Positions 1-8,504 of a DNA stretch of 64,000 bases are shown piece after piece (positions within the stretch are counted from its first letter, which is position 1; each line of letters starts with the position of its first letter). Origin of the DNA: Mycolicibacterium mengxianglii. Lineage in GTDB: Bacteria; Actinomycetota; Actinomycetes; Mycobacteriales; Mycobacteriaceae. The notes under the pieces are model-generated. The model was not told the DNA's origin, ran no database searches, and was given only the letters and a program-made list of their open reading frames with translations. The translations under genes were made by a program, and so were the position numbers. The stretch covers positions 2,046,001-2,110,000 of the forward strand of contig NZ_CP065373.1 of the NCBI RefSeq assembly GCF_015710575.1. Direction: 5' to 3'.

Positions 1-2
1 AC

Positions 3-407
3 GCGGTGGGCCTGGTCATCGAACAATGGGGCGGCAATCGCGGTTCCATCGCCGCATTGGCAACCACGGTGTGCGAAGCGGTTCGAGAGGGCGACATGGT
101 GGCCGCCGGCATCGTCGACGCCGCCGCCGGTGAGCTGGTGCAGCTGGTCGAGACCACCAGGGTGTTGGTCGGCTTCGGCGAACACGACCGTGTTCCGGTG
201 TCATATTCCGGCGGAATGTTCTCTGACACCGGCTTTCTCGACATCTTCCGTCGATCTTTGGAACGACTTGCCGTCAAGTACGACCTGCAGATACCTGTCC
301 TCGATCCTGCGGTGGGCGCCGCGCTGTATGCGGCCAAACGCAGCGGTCACCCACTGTCTGCCATTGCTCTGGATCAACTTCGAACACGTGAGGTGACGTC
401 ACCATGA
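3..407 (+). CDS. Sugar kinase of the BadF/BadG/BcrA/BcrD ATPase family (GlcNAc-kinase-like), C-terminal part
   Basis: This is the 3' end of a gene that begins before the window, since the reading frame is open back to base 3. The roughly 134 visible residues match the C-terminal lobe of the ASKHA-fold BadF/BcrA family, which includes N-acetylglucosamine kinases. Visible landmarks are a VSYSGGMF segment in the second nucleotide-binding half and a DPAVGAALYAAKRSG segment near the end. By family it would phosphorylate an imported amino-sugar or similar monosaccharide in the cytoplasm. Its stop overlaps the start of the next gene (ATGA), so it belongs to the sugar-uptake operon that follows. Substrate specificity cannot be read from this fragment. 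Confidence 0.75.
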   Translation, partial: AVGLVIEQWGGNRGSIAALATTVCEAVREGDMVAAGIVDAAAGELVQLVETTRVLVGFGEHDRVPVSYSGGMFSDTGFLDIFRRSLERLAVKYDLQIPVLDPAVGAALYAAKRSGHPLSAIALDQLRTREVTSP

Positions 408-1348
408 CCGCTCCGAATACCACCGGCACTCGCAGCTGGATCTTCTATGCCGCGCTCCTGATCCTGTTCTGGGGTGTCTGGGGCGCGTTCTCCGCCCTGC
501 CTGCAACAAAGTACGGCTACCCCGACGAGATGATCTACAGCATCTGGGCGTTGACGATGATCATCCCGGCAGCGTTCGCTCTGCGTGGGCAACGCTTCGA
601 CCGGCGCCCACAAGCCGCGATCTACGGCCTGCTGATCGGTCTGACCGGCGCGGGCGGTCAGCTCCTGCTCTTCCAGGCGCTGACCATGGGACCTGCCTAC
701 CTGATCTTCCCGATCGTGTCGATCTCGCCGGCGATCACTGTCATCATGGCCATGGTGCTACTGCGCGAACGCATCTCGAAGCTCGCGGCTGTCGGCCTGG
801 TCGCTGCCTTGGCCGCCATCGTGCTCTTCAGTGTGACCAGCGCCGAGTCCGACGGATCGACCGGCCCGTGGCTGCCCCTTGCCATCGGTATCTGCATAGC
901 CTGGGGGGTGCAGGCGTACTTCATGCGCAAGACCGCCACCATCGGCGTGAACGAGGCCACCACATTCGGCTGGATGGCGATCAGTGCCATCATCCTGATC
1001 CCGGTCGCGCTGTTCTCCCTCGGCGGGCTGCCTCTCGACTTCCCCTGGCAGGCACCGGTATTGACTGCCGGAACCCAGCTCCTCAACGCCGTCGGCGCGC
1101 TCTTTCTGGTGATGGCACTGAGCCGCGGCAAAGCCACCATCGTCGCACCCATCACCAATGCGTTGGCGCCGGCACTGACGATCGTGGTCTCGCTCATCGC
1201 CTACCAGACCCTGCCATCACCCTACGGCGCGGTGGGCATCGCGCTGGCACTCATCGGCTCGACACTGATGGTCTACAGCGACGAGAAGCGGGGCGAGGCA
1301 CCGACGGCCGCCGTTCTGACGCCGGCGACGACACGGCAGTCGAAATGA
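404..1348 (+). CDS. DMT-superfamily (EamA-like) permease
   Basis: The 314-residue polytopic membrane protein has about ten hydrophobic segments arranged as two repeats, as in EamA drug/metabolite transporters. Charged residues are concentrated in short loops such as LLRERISKL between segments. It overlaps the kinase upstream and the glycosidase downstream by ATGA junctions, so it is translationally coupled inside the sugar operon. A DMT permease in an ABC sugar operon could export a by-product or provide a second uptake route. Its substrate is unknown. Confidence 0.82.
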   Translation: MTAPNTTGTRSWIFYAALLILFWGVWGAFSALPATKYGYPDEMIYSIWALTMIIPAAFALRGQRFDRRPQAAIYGLLIGLTGAGGQLLLFQALTMGPAYLIFPIVSISPAITVIMAMVLLRERISKLAAVGLVAALAAIVLFSVTSAESDGSTGPWLPLAIGICIAWGVQAYFMRKTATIGVNEATTFGWMAISAIILIPVALFSLGGLPLDFPWQAPVLTAGTQLLNAVGALFLVMALSRGKATIVAPITNALAPALTIVVSLIAYQTLPSPYGAVGIALALIGSTLMVYSDEKRGEAPTAAVLTPATTRQSK

Positions 1349-2679
1349 AACCCACCATCGTCATCATCGGGGCGGGCAGCGTGGAGTTCACCCGCGAACT
1401 CCTCGGCGACATCTTCTCCTTTCCCGAACTCGGGGCCGTGCGGGTGGTGTTACACGACATCAACACCGAACGCCTGGAGACCGCGGAGGCGATCGCGCAT
1501 GCCACCGCCCGCGAAACCGGGGCCACCCCCGAGGTGGTTGTCTCCCCGGACCGCCGTCGGGCTCTCGAGGGCGCGCACTACGTCATCAACGTCATCGCCG
1601 TCGGCATGCACGAGGCGACGGTGCGTGATTTCGACATCCCCGCCCGGTTCGGTCTCAACCAGACCATCGGCGACACCATCGGAATCGGCGGCATTTTCCG
1701 TGGGCTGCGGACGTTTCCGGTGCTCGCCGGGATCGCCCGCGATATGCAGGACGTCTGCCCCGACGCCTGGCTGTTGAACTACACCAACCCGATGGCCATG
1801 AACGTCACGTTCCTGCGCCGCGTCGCGCCGCAACTGAAGGTGCTCGGGCTGTGCCACTCGGTGTACTGGACGATGGTGGGCCTCTGCGAGATCGTCGGGG
1901 TGCCTTATGACGAGGTGTCCTACTGGTCGGCCGGCGTCAACCACCAAGCCTGGGTTCTCAAGTGGGAGCGCGGCGGCCAGGACCTGTATCCGCTGCTGGA
2001 CCAGCGCATCGCCGCCGATCCGGAGTTGCGTCGGCGGGTGCGGGTCGATATGTACCGTCGCCTCGGCTACTACCCGACCGAAACCAGTGAGCACAGCAGT
2101 GAATACGTGCCCTGGTATCTGCACCACCCCGGCGAGATCGACCGCCTGCGGATCAACGTCGGTGAATACGTCGCGATCAGCGAAGCGAACCTGGCCGAAT
2201 ATGCGCGTGTCCGAGCCGAATTGGCGCAGTCGCAGACGTTGGGGGATGGTCTCGACACTGCCGGAGGCTCCACCGAGTACGCCCCGCAGGTGATCCATTC
2301 TCTGGAAACCGGTACCGTGCGGGTCATTTCGGCCAACGTCGCCAACGACGGCCTGATCACCAACCTGCCCGACGGCCTGGCTGTTGAGGTCCCCACCGTC
2401 CTGGATGCTCTGGGTGCGCACCCGATGAAGGTGGGTGATCTGCCGCCGCAGTGTGCCGCACTCAACCGGAACTTCCTCGGCCCGGTCGACTTGACGGTGC
2501 GGGCCGCCGTTGACAGTGACCCGCGCCTGGTCCGGGCCGCGGCCATGGTCGATCCCAACACTGCGGCCACTCTGACCGTCGACGAGATCTGGCAGCTGTG
2601 CGACGAATTGACCGCTGCCCACGGTGATCTGTTGCCCGAAGCCCTGCGTACCCCGCCAACGAAGGAGCAGCTATCGTGA
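1345..2679 (+). CDS. Glycoside hydrolase family 4 (alpha-galactosidase/alpha-glucosidase type)
   Basis: The 444-residue protein has the features of GH4 NAD- and metal-dependent glycosidases, which cleave glycosidic bonds by an oxidation-elimination mechanism. An N-terminal Rossmann motif GAGSVEF (residues 9-15) binds NAD. The Cys-His-Ser triplet at residues 170-172 and Asn199-His200 (in GVNHQAW) match the divalent-metal and catalytic positions of the family. ATG at 1345 was chosen because it overlaps the preceding stop (ATGA) and is followed directly by the dinucleotide-binding strand. A longer upstream reading in the same frame lies inside the permease gene and is not credible. Partner genes encode an ABC importer rather than a PTS, which suggests a non-phosphorylated glycoside substrate. 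Confidence 0.88.
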   Translation: MKPTIVIIGAGSVEFTRELLGDIFSFPELGAVRVVLHDINTERLETAEAIAHATARETGATPEVVVSPDRRRALEGAHYVINVIAVGMHEATVRDFDIPARFGLNQTIGDTIGIGGIFRGLRTFPVLAGIARDMQDVCPDAWLLNYTNPMAMNVTFLRRVAPQLKVLGLCHSVYWTMVGLCEIVGVPYDEVSYWSAGVNHQAWVLKWERGGQDLYPLLDQRIAADPELRRRVRVDMYRRLGYYPTETSEHSSEYVPWYLHHPGEIDRLRINVGEYVAISEANLAEYARVRAELAQSQTLGDGLDTAGGSTEYAPQVIHSLETGTVRVISANVANDGLITNLPDGLAVEVPTVLDALGAHPMKVGDLPPQCAALNRNFLGPVDLTVRAAVDSDPRLVRAAAMVDPNTAATLTVDEIWQLCDELTAAHGDLLPEALRTPPTKEQLS

Positions 2680-3977
2680 TCCGCCGTCACCGTATTCGCC
2701 GACCCGGCCCACTCATCGCACTGGGAGCGGTCTTCGCGCTCGTCCTGGCCGCCTGCGGCGGTGGCGGTGGCGACTCGTCGTCGGGGCCCACCGAGATCAC
2801 CGTGTGGCACGGTTATCAGGACACCGAGGGCACCGTCTTCAAATCCCTGATCGAGAAGTACAACAACGAACACCCCGATGTCGAGGTCAGCGATCTGTAC
2901 TCCAGCAATGACCTCGTGCTGCAGAAGGTGCTGACGGCCGTCCGCGGTGACAGCGCACCGGATGTGGCCTACATGTTCGGATCGTGGTCGCCGAACATCG
3001 CCCAGATCCCCCAGCTGGTGGACATGTCCGCCGAGGTCGCAGAACCGCAATGGAAGTGGGACGACTTCTATCCCGGCGAACGGGCCGCGGCCACCGTCGG
3101 TGACAAAGTGGTCGGGGTGCCCGCTCTGGTGGACAACCTGGCGATCGTCTACAACAAGCGGCTTTTCGCCGATGCCGGCATCGCGCCGCCCACCGCCGAC
3201 TGGACCTGGGATGACTTCCGCTCGGCCGCAGCCAAACTCACCGATCCCACCAAAGGACAGTACGGCTGGCTGATTCCCGCCGACGGTAGCGAAGACACCG
3301 TCTGGCACTACGTCCCGATGTTGTGGGAAGCCGGCGGCGACATCCTGTCGGAGGACAACGAGCGCGCAACGTTCAATTCCGAGGCCGGCGTCAAGGCGCT
3401 CACCCTGCTGCAACAGATGGCGGTCACCGACAAGTCACTGTATCTGGACACCACCAACGAAAACGGCCCGAAACTGATGAACAGCGGCAAGGTCGGCATG
3501 TTGGTCACCGGTCCGTGGGACCTCAGCTCGCTGCCGGACATCGACTACGGCGTGCAGGTGATGCCGACCTTCGTGGGCTCCGCCGGCGGCCACCAGACGA
3601 TCTCCGGGCCCGACAACTGGGTGGTCTTCGACAACGGTGACAAGCGCAAGCAGGCGGCGGTTGATTTTGTGCAGTGGCTGTCCGCACCCGAGCAGGTCAA
3701 AGCCTTCTCCCTGGGCACCGGTGACTTGCCGACCCGCACGTCGGTGGCCCAGGATCCGGCGTTCGTCGCGCAGCTCAACGAGGGGCTGCCCGGCTCCGGC
3801 GTCTTCGTGGAGAACCTGTCCAACGTGCAGAAGGCCCGGCCGACGGTGGAGCAGTACCCGGCGATCTCCGAGGCGCTGGGTCAGGCCATCGTGTCGGTGA
3901 TGCTCGGCGAGCAGGAACCGAAGGCGGCGCTGGATTCCGCGGCGCAGACTGCTGACACCGCGTTGGCGGGGAAGTAG
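2676..3977 (+). CDS. ABC sugar transporter, extracellular solute-binding lipoprotein
   Basis: The 433-residue protein begins with a basic n-region, a hydrophobic core and a lipobox LAAC ending at Cys27, so it should be lipid-anchored outside the membrane. The mature part resembles family 1 (MalE/UgpB-type) carbohydrate-binding proteins, with an ITVWHGYQDTEG opening strand. GTG at 2676 overlaps the upstream TGA, and GAAGGAG lies at a suitable distance as a ribosome binding site. It would capture the sugar for the two permeases and the ATPase encoded immediately downstream. Confidence 0.9.
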   Translation: MIRRHRIRRPGPLIALGAVFALVLAACGGGGGDSSSGPTEITVWHGYQDTEGTVFKSLIEKYNNEHPDVEVSDLYSSNDLVLQKVLTAVRGDSAPDVAYMFGSWSPNIAQIPQLVDMSAEVAEPQWKWDDFYPGERAAATVGDKVVGVPALVDNLAIVYNKRLFADAGIAPPTADWTWDDFRSAAAKLTDPTKGQYGWLIPADGSEDTVWHYVPMLWEAGGDILSEDNERATFNSEAGVKALTLLQQMAVTDKSLYLDTTNENGPKLMNSGKVGMLVTGPWDLSSLPDIDYGVQVMPTFVGSAGGHQTISGPDNWVVFDNGDKRKQAAVDFVQWLSAPEQVKAFSLGTGDLPTRTSVAQDPAFVAQLNEGLPGSGVFVENLSNVQKARPTVEQYPAISEALGQAIVSVMLGEQEPKAALDSAAQTADTALAGK

Positions 3978-4000
3978 GGCCGGCGAGGGAGGAGGCGCAG

Positions 4001-4894
4001 ATGCAGAACGTGTGGGGTCGGCTCAGCCGCTCGGACAGTGTGAGCGGCTGGGCGCTGGTGAGTCCGGCGGCGGTTCTGATCGGCATCTTCGGCCTGCTGC
4101 CGGTGTTGATGTCGCTGCAGCTGTCCTTCCAGGAGTCCGACCTGCTGACCGCGGAGACGCCGTGGGTCGGCTTCGCCAACTATCAGAAGCTGGCCGATGA
4201 CCCGGTTTTCCTGGAGTCGGTCCGTCACACCATCGTCTACACGGCGCTGTTCGTGCCGGGCACCATGCTGGTGGGCCTGCTGATCGCGGCGGCGATGAAC
4301 CGCTCGCTGCGGTTCATCTCGGTGTACCGCACCGCCGCCTACATCACCATGGCCGTGTCCACCATCTCGCAGGGCATCATCTTCCTGTGGTTGACCGACC
4401 GCGACTACGGTCTGGTGAACGCCGCTCTGAACGCGGTCGGCGTACCGTCGCAGCCGTTCCTGGCTTCGCCGTCGCAGGCGTTGTTCGTGATCGTCGCGAT
4501 GACGATCTGGGGGTGGACGGGGTTTTCGGTGATCGTCTATCTGGCCGCGCTGCAGGGTGTTCCCGCCGAGCTGCATGAGGCGGCGGCCATCGACGGCGCT
4601 TCGGCATTCACCCGGTTCCGGACCATCACGGTGCCGCTTCTGGGGCCGGCGAATCTGTTCCTGTTGGTGTGGTTGACCATCAACGCATTACAGCTTTTCG
4701 ACGAGGTGTACGCCACCACCCGCGGTGGACCGCTACGGGCGACCACGGTCATCGTCTACTACCTCTGGGACCGCGCGTTCGTGCAGTTCGATGCCGGCTA
4801 CGCCGCGGCAATGGCGTACGCGTTGTTCGTCGTGATCCTGGCGATCACGGCCGTGCAATTCCGCCTCGCCCGCAGACATGTGCACTACTCATGA
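4001..4894 (+). CDS. ABC sugar transporter permease, MalF/UgpA type
   Basis: The 297-residue integral membrane protein has about six membrane segments. A cytoplasmic EAA loop (ELHEAAAIDGASAFTRF, followed by TVPLL) docks on the ATPase. A strong GGAGGAGG ribosome binding site precedes the ATG. It forms the membrane channel together with the second permease, whose ATG overlaps its stop. Confidence 0.9.
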   Translation: MQNVWGRLSRSDSVSGWALVSPAAVLIGIFGLLPVLMSLQLSFQESDLLTAETPWVGFANYQKLADDPVFLESVRHTIVYTALFVPGTMLVGLLIAAAMNRSLRFISVYRTAAYITMAVSTISQGIIFLWLTDRDYGLVNAALNAVGVPSQPFLASPSQALFVIVAMTIWGWTGFSVIVYLAALQGVPAELHEAAAIDGASAFTRFRTITVPLLGPANLFLLVWLTINALQLFDEVYATTRGGPLRATTVIVYYLWDRAFVQFDAGYAAAMAYALFVVILAITAVQFRLARRHVHYS

Positions 4895-5811
4895 CTGATC
4901 AGTTGACCGCACCCGCGGACCACATCCCCGACGACGAGGCGCTTCCGCCGCCGCCGCGCAGACGGCTGCCCCGTCTCCGGCTACCGTTCAGCCCCTGGCA
5001 TCTGGTGCTGATCCCGGTGTCTTTTCTGCTGATCGTTCCGCTGTTGTGGATGTTGGTGACATCGCTGGAGACCGAGGGCGAAGCCAACCGGTTCCCGCCC
5101 GTCCTGCTTCCTGCCAGTCCGCGCTTCGAGAACTACTCCGAGGCCTGGGCCGCAGCGCCGTTCGGGAACTTCTTCCTCAACAGCGTGATGGTCACCGCGG
5201 TGGTTCTGCTGAGCAATCTGCTGGTGTGCAGCCTGGCCGGTTACGCCTTCGCCCGCATCCGCTTCCTGGGCCGCGGCGCCCTGTTCGTCACCTTGATGGC
5301 GACGTTGATGGTGCCGTTCCAGGTGACGATGATCCCGGTGTTTCTGATCGTGAAGTGGTTCGGTGACAACATCTGGGAAGGCTTGGGCATCGACCACATC
5401 GGCGCGTTGATGCTGCCCAACCTGGCGACGGCCTTCGGAATCTTTTTCCTGCGGCAGTTCTTCATGACGGTTCCGGTCGAACTCGAAGAAGCCGCACGCG
5501 TTGACGGAACCTCGCGTCTCGGTGTGCTGTTCAAGATGGTGTTGCCGTTGTCCCTGCCCGCGTTGTCGACGTTGGCCGCGCTCACCGTGCTGACGTCATG
5601 GAATGACTTCCTGTGGCCGTTGATCGTGATCACGTCCCAGGATCAGATGACAGTTCCGTTGGGCCTGAGCTACTTTCAGGGCGCCCACCGGGTCAAGTGG
5701 CCGCTGCTGATGGCTGCCAATGTGATGAGCCTGCTGCCCATGCTGCTGGTGTTCATCGGCGCGCAAAGATACTTCGTCCAGTCGGTGGCCAGTAGCGGCA
5801 TCAAGGGTTGA
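4891..5811 (+). CDS. ABC sugar transporter permease, MalG/UgpE type
   Basis: The 306-residue protein has a proline- and arginine-rich cytoplasmic N-terminus, six predicted membrane segments and the EAA motif ELEEAARVDGTSRLG. ATG at 4891 is preferred because it overlaps the preceding stop as ATGA. The frame is open further upstream, but that stretch lies within the partner permease gene. It pairs with the permease encoded just before it. Confidence 0.9.
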   Translation: MTDQLTAPADHIPDDEALPPPPRRRLPRLRLPFSPWHLVLIPVSFLLIVPLLWMLVTSLETEGEANRFPPVLLPASPRFENYSEAWAAAPFGNFFLNSVMVTAVVLLSNLLVCSLAGYAFARIRFLGRGALFVTLMATLMVPFQVTMIPVFLIVKWFGDNIWEGLGIDHIGALMLPNLATAFGIFFLRQFFMTVPVELEEAARVDGTSRLGVLFKMVLPLSLPALSTLAALTVLTSWNDFLWPLIVITSQDQMTVPLGLSYFQGAHRVKWPLLMAANVMSLLPMLLVFIGAQRYFVQSVASSGIKG

Positions 5812-5823
5812 GAGGGAAATGAG

Positions 5824-6912
5824 TTGGCAGAAGTCGAATTTCGTGACGTCACGCGCCAGTACCCCGGTGGTCGGGCCGGGGACACCGTTGCGCTGCAGAA
5901 CCTCAGCCTGACTGTCGCCGACGGCGAATTCCTGATCCTGGTCGGGCCCAGCGGCTGCGGCAAGAGCACGGCACTGCGACTGCTCGCCGGACTGGACAAG
6001 CCCACCTCGGGGGAGATCAGGATCGGCGGTTCGGTGGTCAACCGGCTGTCACCCGGCGAGCGGGACATCGCGATGGTGTTCCAGAACTACGCGCTGTACC
6101 CGCACATGTCGGTGTACCGCAACCTTGCCTATGGACTCCGCCAGCGCAGGACTCCGCGGGCCCAGGTCGACCGGCGGGTCCGCGACACCGCCGAGCTGCT
6201 GCAGATCAGCGAGCTGCTCGACCGTCTGCCCGGTCAGCTCTCCGGCGGGCAACGTCAGCGAGTTGCCATGGGCCGCGCCCTGGTTCGCCGACCGCAAGCG
6301 TTCCTGCTGGACGAGCCGCTGTCCAATCTGGATGCCAAGCTGCGTAATCAGGTGCGCGGAGACCTCAAGCGGCTGCACCGCGAGCTGCCCGTCACCTCCA
6401 TCTACGTGACCCACGATCAGGTGGAGGCCATGACGCTGGGCGACCGGCTGTGCGTGATGTCCGGCGGCAAGGTGCAGCAGATCGGCACGACGGACGACAT
6501 CTACAACCGACCGGCCAACACCTTCGTTGCAGCGTTCATGGGCAGCCCACCGATGAACCTGCTGCCCGCCGAGATCCGTGACGGCGTGCTGCACATCGCC
6601 GGCAGTTCGATCAAAGCTGTGCCCGAACCTGACGGCCCGGTGACAGTCGGAGCGCGGCCCGAACACCTGCAGCTGTGCGCCGCGGCCGACGAGGGCGCAG
6701 TGCCCGCCAGGGTTGATTTCGTGGAGCCGCTCGGCAGCCATGTCCTGGTCACCGCCCTGGTGGGGGAGACGAGAGTGGTCGTGGCGGCACCGGCCGGAGT
6801 CGCGTTGGACTCCGGGGCCAGGGTCGGGCTGGTGCTGCCGCCGGAGCGCACCTACTTCTTCGACACCCAGAGCGGCGAGGCCCGGCGCAGCCGGCAGCGC
6901 ATCGCGCTCTGA
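5824..6912 (+). CDS. ABC sugar transporter ATPase (MalK/UgpC/MsmX type)
   Basis: The 362-residue ATPase carries Walker A GPSGCGKST (residues 41-49), the signature LSGGQRQR from residue 139, Walker B LLDEP (residues 161-165) and a switch His in YVTHDQ. About 130 C-terminal residues form a TOBE/MalK regulatory region (VGARPEHL). The likely start is TTG at 5824, preceded by GAGGGAAATGAG. A nearby ATG at 5819 is in another frame. MalK-type ATPases are sometimes shared by several sugar importers. Its position at the operon end fits a dedicated role here. Confidence 0.9.
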   Translation: MAEVEFRDVTRQYPGGRAGDTVALQNLSLTVADGEFLILVGPSGCGKSTALRLLAGLDKPTSGEIRIGGSVVNRLSPGERDIAMVFQNYALYPHMSVYRNLAYGLRQRRTPRAQVDRRVRDTAELLQISELLDRLPGQLSGGQRQRVAMGRALVRRPQAFLLDEPLSNLDAKLRNQVRGDLKRLHRELPVTSIYVTHDQVEAMTLGDRLCVMSGGKVQQIGTTDDIYNRPANTFVAAFMGSPPMNLLPAEIRDGVLHIAGSSIKAVPEPDGPVTVGARPEHLQLCAAADEGAVPARVDFVEPLGSHVLVTALVGETRVVVAAPAGVALDSGARVGLVLPPERTYFFDTQSGEARRSRQRIAL

Positions 6913-6923
6913 CGGGGCATCCC

Positions 6924-6929
6924 TACGCT
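6924..6929 (+). promoter_or_regulatory. Candidate -10 element for a leaderless transcript of the zinc-ribbon gene
   Basis: TACGCT fits the mycobacterial TANNNT -10 pattern and ends seven bases before the ATG at 6937. No Shine-Dalgarno sequence is present, so transcription probably starts at the start codon itself. This is inferred from spacing only. Confidence 0.45.
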
Positions 6930-6936
6930 GGGGGCC

Positions 6937-7143
6937 ATGTTCTTCTTGCTCTTCGGCTACGGCACAAAACAGCAGGCCCTCGGCGCGGGGGATGTCCGCA
7001 CCTGCCCGCGCTGCCACAACACCACCCAGTGGACGCGGATGAGGGAGTTCAAGCAGTTCACCTTGTTCTTCGTTCCGGTCGCACGGTGGAAGCGCCGAGT
7101 CTTCGAGATGTGCGGCATCTGCGGTGCCGCCGTCGCGGTATGA
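6937..7143 (+). CDS. Small zinc-ribbon protein (zinc-ribbon 15-like)
   Basis: The 68-residue protein carries two CxxC pairs, Cys23-x2-Cys26 and Cys59-x2-Cys62, spaced as in small zinc-ribbon proteins of actinobacteria. The N-terminus FFLLFGYGTKQQ is hydrophobic but too short to be sure of a membrane helix. Between the pairs is a conserved-looking FFVPVARWKRR segment. Function is unknown for the family. It stands alone between the sugar operon and a convergent amidohydrolase. Confidence 0.75.
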   Translation: MFFLLFGYGTKQQALGAGDVRTCPRCHNTTQWTRMREFKQFTLFFVPVARWKRRVFEMCGICGAAVAV

Positions 7144-7184
7144 GGTGCTGAGCGGGTGTCACTCGACGACTCCGGGCCCGTCCG

Positions 7185-8456
7185 CTAGCGGGGCCCCCCT
7201 CCACCTAGCGCCGGCACCCCGAAGCCACCGCGATTGCTGACTGCTCTGCCCTCCTTGACGACCAGCAGGATGTTCGCCGGCTGCCCAATCGAGTCGATGT
7301 CGTCGAGGGGATTGCCGCGTACCACCACCAGATCGGCCAGCTTGCCGGCCACCACAGTGCCCAATGTGTCGGCGACACCACACAATTGAGCCGACGTGCT
7401 GGTGCCGGCCACGATGGCCTGCATGGGGGTGAGCCCGCCGAAGCGCACCAGCAACCCCAGCTCGCCCAGGTTCGTGCCGTGGTCGGGGGAGAGTCCGGCA
7501 TCGGTGCCCACCGCCACCTTCACCCCGGCGGCCACCGAGGCGGCGATCGAATCATGCGCAATCGCATGCCATTTCGCGCTCTTGGCGGCGCCCTGCGGCG
7601 AGGCCGTCACCGGGGTCATCGTCTCGAGCAGAGTCGGTACCAGGAACGTGCCCTGGGAGACCATCTGCGCGCGCAGCTCGTCGTCGATCTCGTAACCGTG
7701 CTCGATGCTGTGCACCCCGGCCTCGACTGCGGCGCGGATGCCCGGATAGCCGATCGCGTGCGCGGCCACCGGAACACCGCCGTAGTCCTGCCCTTCTTCG
7801 ACGACCGCGGCGATCATCTCGCGCCGCATCCCCAGCCACGAGGGATCGTCGTTGGGGGAGGAGACGCCGCCGCTGGACGCAACTTTGATGACGTCGGCAC
7901 CCTGCCGGATCAGCTCCCGGGCCCGCAGTCTGGCCGCGTCCACCGTGTCGACGCGGCAGGCGCCGATCAGCGGCCCCAGATCGATACCCGAGGGCAGGTG
8001 GAAGTCCGCGTGCCCGGACGTCTGGCTCAACATGTCGATCGCGACGAGCAGTCGCGGCCCGTCGATGAGGCCGTCGGCCACCGCCTCGCGCACGCCGGCG
8101 TCGATGCCCATCAGGTCACGCGCCGTCGTCACGCCGTTGTGCAGCGTCACCCGAAGCCGTGACAGCAGTGCGAACAGCTCGTAAGACGGTGGCTTGAGGG
8201 CCCGTTCCAGCACGCTTCCCGTGGTGCCGGGCAGCGCGAAGTGCACGTGGCAGTCGAAGAACCCGGGGCACAGCGTGTGCCCCTGCAGGTCCACCCGGGT
8301 GACGATTTCGGCCGGGTCGGGGACGAAGGCCGACTCCGGGCCGGCCCAGGTGATGTGACCGCCGTCGACCAGGACCGCCGCCTGGGCCACGGGCGCCGAA
8401 CCGGTGCCGTCGATGAGGGTCGCGTTGTGCAGGAGATAGGAATTCATATCGGGCAT
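7185..8456 (-). CDS. Metal-dependent amidohydrolase (imidazolonepropionase/prolidase-like group)
   Basis: The roughly 423-residue cytoplasmic enzyme belongs to the amidohydrolase superfamily. Visible metal-site motifs are HVH (His70, His72), a VIKVASSGG Lys that is usually carboxylated, the histidines of VAAHAIG and HSIEHG, and the catalytic Asp of VGTDAG. It would hydrolyse an amide, imide or dipeptide-like substrate that cannot be specified. The start is either ATG at 8456 or the in-frame ATG at 8447. The longer open frame upstream runs over dop and is rejected. It is divergent from dop with only about 48 bases between them. Confidence 0.8.
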   Translation of the reverse strand: MPDMNSYLLHNATLIDGTGSAPVAQAAVLVDGGHITWAGPESAFVPDPAEIVTRVDLQGHTLCPGFFDCHVHFALPGTTGSVLERALKPPSYELFALLSRLRVTLHNGVTTARDLMGIDAGVREAVADGLIDGPRLLVAIDMLSQTSGHADFHLPSGIDLGPLIGACRVDTVDAARLRARELIRQGADVIKVASSGGVSSPNDDPSWLGMRREMIAAVVEEGQDYGGVPVAAHAIGYPGIRAAVEAGVHSIEHGYEIDDELRAQMVSQGTFLVPTLLETMTPVTASPQGAAKSAKWHAIAHDSIAASVAAGVKVAVGTDAGLSPDHGTNLGELGLLVRFGGLTPMQAIVAGTSTSAQLCGVADTLGTVVAGKLADLVVVRGNPLDDIDSIGQPANILLVVKEGRAVSNRGGFGVPALGGGGPR

Positions 8457-8487
8457 TACTGCACCACATAAACGCGCGTCAGGGATG

Positions 8488-8504
8488 CCACCTAGGGTGG
8501 TCTC
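8488..8504 (+). promoter_or_regulatory. Leaderless dop promoter element with overlapping palindrome
   Basis: TAGGGT at 8493-8498 matches TANNNT and ends six bases before the dop ATG, without a Shine-Dalgarno sequence. It sits inside the perfect inverted repeat CCACC-TAG-GGTGG (8488-8500), which could be an operator for a repressor. Both readings are inferred from sequence only. Confidence 0.4.

Noticed and set aside
868..1344. Upstream extension of the GH4 gene
   Set aside because: It overlaps the DMT permease. The ATG at 1345 gives the proper dinucleotide-binding N-terminus.
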